Shown here one piece after another: positions 1-10,720 of a stretch of 64,000 nt of DNA. Every line of letters starts with the position of its first letter. The stretch's first letter is position 1. The DNA comes from Antilocapra americana (Eukaryota > Chordata > Mammalia > Artiodactyla > Antilocapridae). The notes under the pieces are model-generated. The model ran no database searches, was not told the DNA's origin, and saw nothing but the letters and a program-made list of their open reading frames with translations. Where the stretch lies: assembly GCA_007570785.1 (NCBI GenBank), contig ML661799.1, forward strand, positions 1,881,012 to 1,945,011. The letters are read 5' to 3'. Both the position numbers and the translations under genes were made by a program.

Positions 1-1559
1 AAGCTGAGCCTTACTTCCTCCTTCCCTGGGGAGAGGAGCTGACCTCCAGCCGGCTGGAGTTCCCAAGGCCCCCAGCCTAGGAGGAAAAGAGGGCGGGTTT
101 CGGGCCTGAGATGAAGTGGGGAGGAGCGGGAGCTGGAGCCGGCGCTGGGAGGAACTCCAAAAGCGAGACAAATGAAGGCCAATTCCAGCGCCAGCCACAC
201 AGGGAGTGGTTAAAAAAGAAGGGCACGGTAACCTGATCTCTGCCCCAAACCTGGCTTTTTCTCTCAGTCCCACATCCTGTCAAACTAGGCTGAGCTCCCT
301 CACTTCTCACATAACCACCACCACCACCTCACAGCCTAGCCCTGGTCTGCCTTTTAGGAAGCGAATATTAGAGCCAAAGGCAAGTTCTCTTCAACAGTGG
401 GATCCCGGGTGGCCTCCCTCCCCTCCACACACACATGCACAACACTGATGAGGGGAAGAGGATGTGAATCAGACGGAATTTATAGGAGTTGAGCGCATGG
501 CCATTCTCTAACACCACAACAGGGGCTCTCTGATACCCCAAAAGGCAAGCAAGAAGACATTCACCCTGCCAGCTGATTTCCTCCACAAATGGAAACCATC
601 CTTCAGAAAAGGGAGTCTCCTGAAAATTCTACCCAAGTGACCAACTCCCTCTCATATTCCCTTAAGTTCCATTGGTCCAACTGAGGGAAGACAGGCTGCT
701 GTGGCCCCAACCTGGAACAGGCAGCATTGATGGACAGATGGAGGGCATTCACCACCAGGGTGAACACCAGTTGCCTAGCTCTGAGCTTGCCATTGCCCTC
801 TCCCACCCCAGCAGGGCAGTTTAGGTAGCACCAGATGGTGCAGGGCAGAGGGCAGAACTCCAGGGCAGGGGCATGCTGGAATGATCTGGAGCACACCCTC
901 CCCAGCTCAATTAAGACTTTCCCTTCAGGCTCAGAGGAGTCCTAGAGCCAGGCCAGGCCAAGGGGCCCAAGGCCAAGACAGCAACGACAACAGCTCCCTG
1001 TGAGAGGCAACCCCTGAGGAAATGCCCCACTGACTCCAAGAGGGGCAACCAAACCCCACAGGACCTGGTATGAGTCGAACTCCTGGGGCCCTCCCTGGGA
1101 TAAAACAGCTCCTCAGTCATTCTCAAGCTTTCCAGATGAACCAGGGGCTGATGCACCCTGATGACCACCCCTGATGCCTAGGGAAGAAATCAGATACCTC
1201 CTCCTCGACTTGAAAACCAGACTTGGCCTCGGGTCCCTCAGGCCAAACCCCCAAGATACTCTTTAGCCAGGTTGGGGAATGTGAAGGAAGGAACAGATAA
1301 CAGACAGACAGACAGACCCCCCTCCCCACCACACACACACACGGCCTGGATCCTTCCCAATTTCCCGTACTTCCACTCCAAGCCGGCTCCAGAAACCATG
1401 CTGGGCGAGGTCCAGACCCCCGGAGCAGTGGCAGCCCCCGCGGTCACACTCCACCCTTATTCCTGCCACTTCACAGGCCCGGGGGAGGGGGGGAATTCCC
1501 ACCTCAAGCCGGACTCGGGCCCCAACTCACACCCCAGCCAAGGTCCACCGCGGGCCGCC
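1..1559. other. Probable RHOC intron 1, no coding sequence
   Basis: Moderately GC-rich unique sequence. It contains short simple repeats, including a CAGA run near 1303-1320 and a CA run near 1330-1342. Small open frames exist on both strands but none resembles a known protein or has splice support. Under the RHOC reading this is the 5' end of its first intron. Confidence 0.4.
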
Positions 1560-2420
1560 AGACCTGGGAGCTGAGCATCTGCGCGGGAGCTCCCTTGCGG
1601 AGACCCAAGTTGCCCCCTCTCCTCCTCGCCCTGCCGAGCAGGTTCTGGGAAGCCGGGAGAAGGGAACGGACTTCGACTCGGACAACTAGAGGCGAGAGGC
1701 CCTGCGGGACAATTCCAGGGCCCTTCACTGTAGCCAGGAGGGCAGGGAGGGGCCGAGCCGTCCGGATCCCCGCGCCGCCCAGACGCCGCGAACGAGGGGA
1801 GGGAAGGGGCCCGCGCTCGGGCCAAAGCCCCTCCCCGGCCGGCGCCCCGAGCTCCAGCCGAGCGGAGAAGAGGGAAAGTGTTCTGCTGGGGACCAGTCCC
1901 CAGGACCCCGCCGCCCACAGCCCCAACCCGGGGTACCTTCGGCTCCGCCGCTTCCAGCTGCGCTGCGGGTGCGGGAGGCAGAGACTGACCCGAGGGGCTC
2001 CGCCGCCCCGCCCTCCTCCGGCGCCGCGGTGGGGAGGGGCGACTGGCCGGGAGGGGCGGGCCGGGCGGCCCTTGGCTCCGCCCGCCCCCGGCCCCCGCCC
2101 CCGGCCCCAGCGGGTAGCCCCGCGCTGGCCCTCGCGGTCCCGGAGATGCCCGGACTGCGGGCGAGCGGGCGGCGGGGCTAGGCGCGGCGAACTGGACCCG
2201 GGAGGACTCTGCCTCAGCGCCACCTTCCAGCTCCTACGGGCGGACCGGCGTCGGGAAAGTTGAGAGGCGCCCGGGGTGGGGTCAGGAAAGGGCCGCTGCT
2301 GCCCTCCCGTGGCTGAGCGGCCACCCGCCCCTACGCCACCTGGGTGGTGTCCCGCGGGGGGCGGGGCTGGGAGAGACGGCTTCGGGGACGCCAGAGGAAG
2401 GGGCTGCGGAAAATCCCCAC
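1560..2420 (-). promoter_or_regulatory. RHOC: CpG-island promoter, probably of RHOC
   Basis: This stretch is very rich in G, C and CpG, with repeated GC-box-like CCGCCC/GGGCGG motifs, and there is no convincing coding frame in it. In mammals the gene immediately downstream of PPM1J on the same strand is RHOC, with its first non-coding exon about 2.5 kb from the PPM1J 3' end. The spacing here (PPM1J ends near 4850, island peaks near 2100) fits that. I therefore read this as the RHOC promoter firing leftwards, with the RhoC GTPase coding exons beyond the left edge. The identity rests on synteny, not on coding sequence. Confidence 0.6.
1937..2262 (-). other. RHOC: Candidate non-coding first exon of RHOC
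   Basis: Reading the minus strand, a plausible splice donor (AAG|gtaccc) falls at 1936/1937 at the end of a GC-rich stretch typical of a 5' untranslated exon. The right limit is a guess, because I see no TATA box. The left part of the window (1-1936) would then be RHOC intron 1. The exon call is inference from synteny and one donor; a cDNA alignment would settle it. Confidence 0.35.
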
Positions 2421-2676
2421 CCTCTTAGAGTCGTGGCGCAGTAAGTACAGCCCACCATCATCCCCCAACCTCGGAGAACTTTCAGAACCTTTGAGATTCA
2501 CGGGCACTTGGTTCCACCTTGCAATTCCCTTCCGTCCCCCTACCCAGAATTTCCAGCTCCTTCGCATCCTTCAAAGGGCACTCTTGGAAATCTTTCTGGA
2601 TTCCCCAGCTAAGAATTCAGTTCCCACCCGCACTGTCTTAGTTCTGTGCCTCTAGGGACACCTCTCAGGTGCTCTA

Positions 2677-2898
2677 GGGGCCTCCCACGTGACTCAAGTG
2701 ATAAAGAATTCGCCTGCCGATGCAGGAGACACAGGCAAGAGAGGCAGGTTTGATCCCTGGGTCAGGAAGATTCCCTGAAGGAGGAAATGGTAACCCACTG
2801 TAGTATTCTTGCCTGGGGAAATCCCATAGACAGAGGAGCCTGGTGGGCTACAGTCCATGGAGTCGCAAAGAGCCAGACAGGACAGAGCACAGCACACA
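2677..2898 (+). repeat. Bov-tA SINE (tRNA-derived head, BovB-derived tail)
   Basis: The head has a B-box-like TTTGATCCCTGG. It is followed by the ruminant SINE body (TTGCCTGGGGAAATCCCAT) and the tail with GAGTCGCAAAGAG and a CA-rich end. It is somewhat diverged from a fresh copy. Confidence 0.85.
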
Positions 2899-4144
2899 CA
2901 TGGCACAGGGACACCTAGCCTGGTCTGATTTGTGTGTTGGATATTTACCAACACATGTATCTTTTTCCCAGAAAGGTACATGAGGAAGTGAATGGAGGAT
3001 GAGGAAGTCTACTTACATTTTATTAGCTTGTGCAGGGTACACTACATAGCTTTTAATAGTCATCACAGATTTTTGGCTTAAGTATACACATCCTCTTTTA
3101 CCTGTAAGGAAACTGAGGCTCAGGAAGTTCAGTGACTTGTCCAAATTTTGCCATATGTACATGGCAGAGCAAAATCTCATAGAGTCAGGCCTGTCTGGCT
3201 CCCAAGCTGGTCTCTCTCCCTGCTGCCCACTGTGATCCTCCAATCTGTCCCTTCGCACTGTCTGGCACAATGTGTGGCACATAATAGGTTTTCAACAAGT
3301 ATTTGCTGAATGAATGAATGTTATTAAGTCATACAGACTTTAAAGATCTGACAAGCAACCCCACACATCTGCTGAATGAGGAAACTGAGGTCCACAGCAG
3401 TTTGGTCCCAATCCTCTTAACTGGCTCAACAGACCTAGCTATGTACTCAGTTCAGACAAGTTTCTATCTTCAAAGAACTTACAATCTAAATTCAGAATGC
3501 AGACAAATTAAAGATAGGTAATAGTTATTGAACCCTTATTACATAGACTGGGCTATGCATACATGAACTACTTTAGTCCTATAATCACCTCGTGAGGTAG
3601 TACTGTAATGCCCATTTTTCCAAAAAGCAAGTTGAGGCTCAGAGAGATTGCAGACTTCTTGGTTGGGTTTGGCACCAGGACCCAAAAACCAGGACTTTCA
3701 ACCTGCTGCTACTTCACTGCTACTCTGTACCAAATCCTCATATAGAAAGTCACAGTACAAGAGGCGAGCGCTGTAGTGTGGGCATGCATGGGTTGTGGGA
3801 GAACAGAAGTGTTCAAGTGGCAGTGATGCATTGATTTTAAATGTGTTGGAGCTACTCTAGACCCACAGAGTTGTGGAAATCCCAATATGGGTGGTGGTGG
3901 AGAAATACAGGACAGGAGAAGGAAGGAGTGGCCCAATCAAGAGCTGAGTGTCAGGTTTGGTCTAGGTGCAGTAAGGAGCCACTAAAGTGTTCTCTCAGAG
4001 GAATCACCAACTTAGATTCACATGGTGGAAATGGCTCCTTGGCTGCTGTGTGTAATCTTTACTGGGTCAACAGGGAAGTGGCTTGGAAATAAAATCAGCA
4101 GATGAAGTAGGAAGCTTATACTCTAAAGGACTCCAGTAGTGGCC

Positions 4145-4146
<2 letters not shown>

Positions 4147-4175
<29 letters not shown>
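4147..4175. repeat. (TG)n microsatellite
   Basis: About 14 uninterrupted TG units directly abut the next SINE, and probably derive from its variable tail. Confidence 0.9.
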
Positions 4176-4177
<2 letters not shown>

Positions 4178-4394
4178 CTCAGTTGTTTAGTCATGTCCAA
4201 CTCTTTGCAACTCCATGGACTGTGCCCGTCAGGCTCCTCTGTCCATGGGATTTCCCAGGCAGGAATACTGAAGTGGGTTGCCATTTCCTTCTCCAGGGGC
4301 TCTTCTTGAGCCAGGGATTGGACCCAGGGATGGAACCCACGTCTCTTGTGTCTCCTGTTACTGGCAGGTGGATTCTTTACCACTGGGCCACCTA
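4176..4394 (-). repeat. Bov-tA SINE, reverse orientation
   Basis: Contains the reverse-complement Bov-tA hallmarks GTCATGTCCAACTCTTTGC, CCATGGGATTTCCCAGGC and a terminal TTCTTTACCACTGGGCCACC. Confidence 0.85.
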
Positions 4395-4854
4395 ATATAA
4401 ATGTTTTAAAATATTTAATCATCAATACTTTATGATTGATTAGCTTAATGAGGGAGAAAGAGAAACCAAGGGTGATCAGCTCCAAGAATTCTAATTTGAG
4501 TAACTGAGCTGGTGCCCCCCTGAGACAGAGCCAGGAGAAGGATATATTTGTGGGAGAAATGATGGATTCATTTGGAGGAATGTTGAGTTGAAGTGCTTGT
4601 GGGTTATCTAGGGGATTTTTGGAAGACCGCTGGGTTATATAGGTCTAAGGCTCGGGAAAAGTATGGACTGAAAATGGTGCCTTGGAAGACGCCAGCTCTA
4701 GGATGAAACCACAGAACAGGATGAGAGTATATGGAGTGGGAAGAGCAGAGCAAAGAGCCTAGGAACATTACAGTTTTAGGACTCTTCTGGCATTCTTTCC
4801 ACCACCCCAAAGAGATTTTCCTTACCTTTCAGTTTTGAGTCAAAGTAAATAAAG

Positions 4855-5036
4855 ACACACATCTTTATTCATCTGGTTTATTTGCCAAGAGCTATAACTT
4901 TAGATCTGACTGGCACCCCTTCTTCAGTTAAGTTGCCACTAAAGAAGGTCAGGGAAACAACTTCAGAATTTGGGTTGGGAGAGGCATAAGCTTGGAGAGG
5001 CTGGGATGGTGGTGAGAGGTTCAGGGCTTGAGCCTC
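4855..5036 (-). other. PPM1J: PPM1J 3' untranslated region with tandem poly(A) signals
   Basis: Downstream of the stop codon (5037-5039) on the minus strand are two AATAAA hexamers, at 4877-4882 and 4864-4869. Cleavage would therefore lie near 4845-4860, giving a short 3' UTR of about 180 nt. The exact cleavage site is not determined. Confidence 0.65.
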
Positions 5037-8000
5037 TCAGGTGTAATTGCCTGGCCCTCCCAGGGGGATGACGAAGACCGAGATGTCATCCCCGGAACCC
5101 AGCTTGTTGTTGGGGAGACGCCAACCACGGTCCCGGGGTGTGCCCCGGGCCCCCAGGACCAACGCTTGGGCCAGAGCTGTGTACCTGCCAGGAGCACATG
5201 TGCACACTCATGTACCAGCATGTCTACGGGAAGATGGGTACACAGGCCCTCATGTGGGTCTCCCAGCATTGCTTCCCTTTGTCCCTTCCTTCCCCACTGT
5301 CATCCCCTTGTCACCATACAACCCCTACCTGCTGGGGTCATTGGGCTCATAGGCTGACAGCACCCTGTCCACAGTGGCAGCTACCTCACAGTCACTGGTG
5401 ACATCCCACAGCCCATCTGTTCCCAGGACTAGCACGTCATCTGGGCAGTGCTCATACTGCGTCAGGTCATACACTCGCACCTGGTGGGGAAAGAGGGTGC
5501 AGAGGGAGCTTGGGGATAAAGCAGCCTAGGGTGAAAGCTAGCCCAAGACCCCTAGAGGAGGGAGGGTATGGCTAAGGAGGCTCCCTTGCGGCTCACCTCA
5601 GGGAAACAGGAGAGGAAGGGCTTGATGGGCAGGGTAGAACTGCAGACCCTGAGGTTGTGGTCTCCCAAGCCCCGGGTCACCCCAATGGTTGCCATCACTC
5701 GAGCCTGAAGAAAATGAGCAGGGGGTGCTGCTGGAGCCCTCTTGTGAGTCTCTGGGACCGTGGACCCTCTCCACCCCTGCCCTCAGGTAGCACCTCCACC
5801 TCCCTAGACAAGTCGTGGTGGGTCCTCCTGCCCTCTCCCACCTCTACCATGGAGTTTACCTTTTTGCCCTCCCCACAGACCAGAGGAAACCTGAGATCCT
5901 CCAGCTCGATCTTTTTGTAGGCCCTGGGGAGGGGGAGTAGAGGAGGCATCACCCAGGCATCAAAGCCCTTCTCCCCTAGGAGCCACACCCCTTATACAAA
6001 CCCCTTAAGAAGGGCCACACACACCCCCAACTCCCAGCCTAGTCCAGCCTCCAGCTTCCACCTTGCTGCTGGCCAGGGACTGGCGTGTTGCCATGGAAAT
6101 GGGCCCCAGCTCTGAGGGAAGTGTTACCAGCCAGTCATGTTCTGGTCCCGGTACAGCATCCTCTGCCCCAGCTCCTTAGGCTGAACTCTGCGGGGGAACT
6201 CGAGGTGGGTGAATTCACCACCCAGCAGCTCTGGTTTCAGGAAGCCCTGGGGTTGAGAGTGGCCAGAGAGAGCAGAGGGCCAGGGGGCATTAGGTTTACA
6301 GCCCATCCTGGTATACAGATGATTATAGCAGACGCTTAAGTGGAGTTTAGGTGGGAGACCTGGGTTCGATCCCTGGGTCAGGAAGATCCCCTGGAGAAGG
6401 AAATGGAAACCCACCCCAGTATTCTTGCCTGGAGAATCCCATGGACTGAAGAGCCTAGTGGGCTACAGTCCATGGGGTCCCAAAAAGTTGGACACAACTG
6501 ACCGACTAACACTTTTAAGTGGAGTTTACTCTGTACCATGCACTGTTCTCATATTAACATATATTAACTCATTTAATCCTCCTAACAGCCTTTAAGGTAG
6601 GAACTACGGATGCATGGAGAAGCTAAAGGAGTTGTCAAAGATCACATAATTAGCAAAGTACTGGAACCAGGATTCGATCCTTGGAAGCCCAGCTCCAGAG
6701 CCATTGCTGTAAAGCACTGAGCCATCCTGTTCCTTAGGGGCCTTTGCTGTTTCCTTTCCCCACCTCTGACTGCACTGCCTTCCTCAGTGGGGGCCACAGT
6801 GGGAGCTCTGGGGCAGCCCATGTTCCTGATGTGTCCTCCACACCAGCCCAGCCCTGCACTCCTTAGTCTGTGAAGGGGTCTTCCCAGTAAGCTCCAGTAA
6901 GGAGCTGTCTGTGTGTATGGTGAGGGCGGGAGAGTCCTTGGGACCTGGCAGAACAGAGAGGCACAAGATGCCACAAGGAATGGGAGCAGGGGGGTTGGTT
7001 CTTACTTACAAGCAGCTGAAGACGCTGGCGTTCAGTCTCCGGGGTGAACTCCCGGGACATTGGAATGATTTCACCATTCCGGACAATGATGGCTCTGCCC
7101 AGAGAAAGAAAAGGTTTGGACTTGGCTCTCCTCAGCCCCCTCACATGAAGAATTCCAAAAAGACAAGGCCCGCCCTCAGAGTCCCTCACCCAGACCTCCT
7201 TTTTTCCCCCTCCTAGTTATTTCAAGCCATCTCTTATGTCTGTGATCCCTCCTGACCCCGTCTAGTCTTTGATTTTTAACACCCACCACTTCATTCTCTT
7301 CTATTCCTCCATCCCAGAAAGTTGAACCCCCCCACACACAGCCTTTTTAAAAGCTCCCACCCCATACCTGCTGTCACCTGCGTTGGCCACGTACACCTTG
7401 CCTAGCAAGTAGACCACAACCAGCGCACAGCAGCCCCCCTCCACTTGGTGGCCACGCCGCTCCCGGGCCATCTGCTCATCCTGCCGTATGAGGAAGGGTC
7501 AAAGCGGGGTGGATGAAGAAGAGACTCCATACACACAGCCACCCGGCCCACATATGCAGAAATAAACTGGCCCAGGCAAGCCACACTGGTGGAGAGTAGG
7601 GAAGACATCTGTATAACACACCCTCCCTCCCCGCCTCTGAACCAAGTTCTGCTCAGGTTTTCAAAGCTGTTATGGGTTTTCAGAGTCACCTTCTCAGACC
7701 ACCTGACTCCTATACATAGTTGACCAGAGTGTCTGCCTGGCAGGCCCTTGGCCTGGGCTACCCACTTACCATGAGCTGGAAGGCATTCTCAATGGCACCC
7801 ACTACCAGGCTCTCATGAGTCACTTCCTTCTGTGAAGACCAGCAGGGCTGAGGACCAACCAACTGAGAGGAATCAGCGGAACCAGGAGCTCCCGGGGTGG
7901 ACGGGAGGCAGAGGGGAGGCGGTAAGGGGTCCTGGAGTATCTCTACCAGGTCTTTTAGCTGCTCCCGAATGTGGCGATGCAGAAGCCTAGAGGCCATTTC

Positions 8001-10536
8001 AGCAGCCCCGCCCCCTGCATGCCCGTCAAACAGACCCCAGTAGTAGAAGCAGAGTCCCTAGGGAAAGAAAAGTTGGAGGTGAGTGTGTGTGTGTGTGTGT
8101 GTTTTATGCAGGGAGAAAAGCAAGACTCTGGGCATCCATATAAACATCAGAGAGGAAGTCAGAGTTTGGTATTAAAGGCAAATTAGATTTATTCATTCAT
8201 TCACCAAGGGCCTACAATGTGTCTAAAAGCAAAGTATCAAAAGAGTCAAAGGATAAAGATGCAAACATAAACAATGGTAATTACTTAAATCATCAAGAAA
8301 TACATGAGCATCTACATTTTAAGTGGAAAACTAAATATTCATACTGACATGGTAGAATCTGAGCAATGCCAGATAAAGGTTCTGTACCATAAGGCAGAAA
8401 GCTAGTGATTTAGGTGGTATTGTGTGGCTCAGATGAAAACTAAATGCCTAGAATCCCTGGAGAGAGGTGTCTCCCGAGTCTCCGGAGGCTAGGAAAGGGG
8501 GTGGGGGGCTTACCTGGCCTCGGCTAGGCTCCCTAGGTGCCCCTGAAACACTCCTTCGGCCTTCCACATACACCACTTCACAGCAAGCCTGGTCCTCATT
8601 GTGCCGGCTCTTGCCAGCGTTGATGACCCTGTCAGGCCAGAGTGACCGCATCAGGTTGGATACCAGGCCAGGTCCTGGAATAACTCCCACCTTAGACACA
8701 CATACCCTCTCTGGCCTGCTGGCCAAGCTGAGAAAGGTCACGGCCACCTGGGAACCAGGCCAGAGGGGGGAGGAGAAGGGAGGCAGGGCAAGCCAAAAGG
8801 AGTACAGTCGGGGTGTGGGGCTCCACCGCCTCCTAGGAAGGCCACAGCCACAGCAGCACTTCCCCACCTCAGTTCTTCCCCCCCTCTGGCTAAGGGGACA
8901 TCCTGATGGTGCCACTGGGGGAGGGCCTCGATGAAGGGGAGGAGGTTTTAATTCCTGGCATGCCAAGACCCTACATCCAACCCGGTGCGCCTCCCCGCAA
9001 ACTGTTCTAGTGCCCTGTCCACAAGAAACCACCTTACCCTCATGAGTACACCCACCTTTATCCTAAAATCATCCAGTGAAAGTTTCTGCTGCTTCGTTTT
9101 TTTTTGTTTGTTTTTGTTTTTGGTTTTGACCGCTGTGGGGTCTTAGTTCCCCACCCAGGGATGGAACCCAAGTGCCCTGTGTGGGAAGCTTGGCATCTTA
9201 ACATGGAAGTCCCAGTTACTGCTGCTTTGGCAATGAGTAAGTGTTCCAGCCCATATCAGGAAAGAGGAATTGAAATAGGGTAGGAGTGGAAGACCCCATG
9301 GACTCTGCTGGAGCCACCCAACCCCAAACTCTTTCCAAATAGGAAGTTAAAGGAGCTGATGGTGGGGCCACAGGTCCACCAGCCACCACCCTCAGCCCCT
9401 CAGCACTCTCAGCTTCCTAAGTGCTCTGCTTTCCCAGCAGATGCATTAAAAATCCACGGGCCCTATGGGAATTCCCTGGCAGTCCAGTGGTTAGGTGCTT
9501 TCACTGCCGGTCCGGATCCCTGGTCAGGGAACTAAGATTCCTCAAGGCATACAGACAGACAGACAAAATCCACGAGGCCTTGGAGCAAGCCAGCTACTCC
9601 CGCCACTCTGACCGCTCTGGCCCGAGGGTCCACTTCCTTGCCTGGCCAGGGCAAGTCCACCCGCCAAAGGGTGTTCAAGGGGGCCCTCCCGCTTCCTCCG
9701 GGCGCCCCCCCCCCATCCCGCCCCTGGGAAAGCCTGCGGCCGCCTGGTGTCGCGGGCTATTTCTGGGTGTGGAGGGGGAGGGGAACTGTAAGAGGGACAG
9801 GGAACTGGGGCGCAGGGGTCGGGAAGCCCAAGGAGTTTTCCCAGCAGCCATCTCCTATGTTACAAGGGACCCTCGGTCCTTGACACCTCCCCTCTCTTGG
9901 CCACTAAACTACGGGGCCGCGACGGAGAACTGGCCAACTCATCGTTCACGGGCCCTTCACCCTGCCGGCTCTGCGAGAGAACAAGGTTCTGAAGCGGCGC
10001 GGGTGAGGACAGTCAGCGAGCTAGAAGATCCTAAGGAAAAGCTGCACCCGACTTGAGAAAGGGCTGGGAGCGGGTGCGGCCCGAAGCCCAGAGGACAGCA
10101 AAGGTCCTGTGCGGCGAGGGGGATGCATCCCAAGGCCCGGGATGCCCAGGTGGGGAGGAGGTTGGGAGGAGGAGTCCCATCCTGGTTAGGGTGCCCCTGG
10201 GGGCGCTCACTCGGCGTAGCCCGTGCTCCAAGGCAGGCGACGGCCGGTGTCCGGGGGGCTTTGCACGGCCCGGCCAGCGTGGTCGTCGGCGCGTCGCAGC
10301 CCTCCAGGGCTCAGCTGCAGAAAAGTCGGTCGGGAGAAGCTTGCTCGAGCCTCTACTGTCCTCGCTGGCGCCGCACCCCCGCTCCCAGCCCTGGCCGGAG
10401 GGCTCCTAGGAGCTTGTGGAGGGGCAGCGGGTGGCGCCGAGGTCGCGTTGGGCAGGTCTGGCGACTTGGGGCGCGAAGGCGGGGCGCCCCCAGAGCTCAC
10501 CAGGTGCGCCACGGCCGAGCGCACCCGGTTTAGCAT
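5037..10536 (-). CDS. PPM1J: Protein phosphatase, Mg2+/Mn2+-dependent 1J (ten exons, complete)
   Basis: PPM1J is a PP2C-family serine/threonine phosphatase that uses two metal ions. Coding exons in transcript order: 10211-10536, 8514-8628, 7770-8057, 7368-7480, 7010-7094, 6128-6246, 5860-5923, 5597-5704, 5329-5480, 5037-5184. All introns are GT-AG and phases agree throughout. The total of 1518 nt gives 505 residues, the length I recall for human PPM1J. PP2C landmarks, by residue: HNEDQ at 118-122, FDGHAGG at 157-163, AGDSR at 277-281, TRGLGD at 380-385, GTDGLWD at 426-432 and SGDDISV at 487-493. The metal-binding aspartates 158, 428 and 489 are present. The first ~105 residues are a Pro/Ala/Ser-rich leader; residues 174-230 include the PPM1H/J/M-type Pro-rich insert. 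The start at 10534-10536 is chosen because it opens with the family's MLNRVRSAV. No frameshift or missing residue was seen. Confidence 0.97.
5860..5923 (-). other. PPM1J: PPM1J coding exon 7 (64 nt)
   Basis: This is the shortest PPM1J exon, encoding the end of W349 plus residues 350-370 (AYKKIELEDLRFPLVCGEGK then K). Acceptor cccAG|GG and donor AAG|gtaaac fit both neighbours in phase. I list it separately because an exon this small is easily lost by automatic annotation. Confidence 0.93.
6350..6514 (+). repeat. Bov-tA SINE in PPM1J intron 5
   Basis: A 5'-truncated Bov-tA copy is flanked by a perfect 14-bp target-site duplication, TTAAGTGGAGTTTA, at 6336-6349 and 6515-6528. It lies antisense to PPM1J between exons 5 and 6 and interrupts an older MIR-like segment that resumes after 6528. 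Confidence 0.92.
6529..6720 (+). repeat. MIR-like ancient SINE fragment
   Basis: Diverged MIR pattern: CTCATTTAATCCTCCTAACAG, then AGGTAGGAACTA, then a GATCACATAATTAGC...GGAACCAGGATTCGA tail. It lies in PPM1J intron 5. Confidence 0.7.
8083..8102. repeat. (GT)n microsatellite in PPM1J intron 2
   Basis: About ten GT units, beginning some 25 bp upstream (in transcript sense) of the exon 3 acceptor at 8058. Length polymorphism here could sit in the branch-point region. Confidence 0.85.
9095..9214 (-). repeat. CHR-type SINE, reverse, in PPM1J intron 1
   Basis: T-rich start, then GTCTTAGTTCCC...CCAGGGATGGAACCCAAGTGCCCTG and a terminal GGAAGTCCC, the reverse of the cetartiodactyl CHR/tRNA-Glu-like SINE. 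Confidence 0.75.
9468..9570 (+). repeat. CHR-type SINE, forward, in PPM1J intron 1
   Basis: GAATTCCCTGGCAGTCCAG TGG head and GATCCCTGGTCAGGGAACTA core, followed by a CAGA-rich tail (9550-9565). Confidence 0.8.
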
Positions 10537-10720
10537 GCTGCCTCCCCGCCCCGCCCTCGGCCGTGGCCCCGCCCCAGAGCAGGCCCCGCCCCCCAGGACT
10601 CGCGAGGGGCGGTGCGCGCTCGGATCGGTTCGGTCCCTCCATTGGCTCCCCGCCCCAGGCAGGTCCCGGGCAAAACTTCCCGGCCCCGGGCTGCCCAGGA
10701 CCAGTCCCGTGGGCTAGTGG
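9950..10720 (-). promoter_or_regulatory. PPM1J: PPM1J CpG-island promoter and 5' UTR
   Basis: Dense CpG and GC boxes (several CCCCGCCC runs at about 10543-10600) surround the first coding exon. On the minus strand transcription probably starts between about 10540 and 10650. The 5' UTR is probably short, since the GC-box cluster begins only ~10 bp upstream of the ATG. No TATA box is seen. Downstream parts of the island extend over intron 1. Confidence 0.75.

Larger units (their letters stand above)
2421..4850. other. RHOC-PPM1J intergenic spacer
   Basis: No gene is visible. The spacer holds a Bov-tA SINE near 2677-2898 and another at 4176-4394. Old MIR-like pieces lie around 3095-3190 and 3510-3660, shown by the GAAACTGAGGCTCA-type core. 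A short L2/MIR tail ends in the TGAATGAATG motif near 3300, and a TG microsatellite sits at 4147-4175. The rest is unique sequence with no coding signature. Confidence 0.6.

Noticed and set aside
1504..2263. Frames of 222-239 codons on both strands in the first CpG island
   Set aside because: Arg/Pro/Gly-rich products on both strands at once are expected from GC-rich DNA; no homology recognised.
8448..9032. A 194-codon minus frame
   Set aside because: It is PPM1J exon 2 (8514-8628) extended into both introns, not a separate gene.
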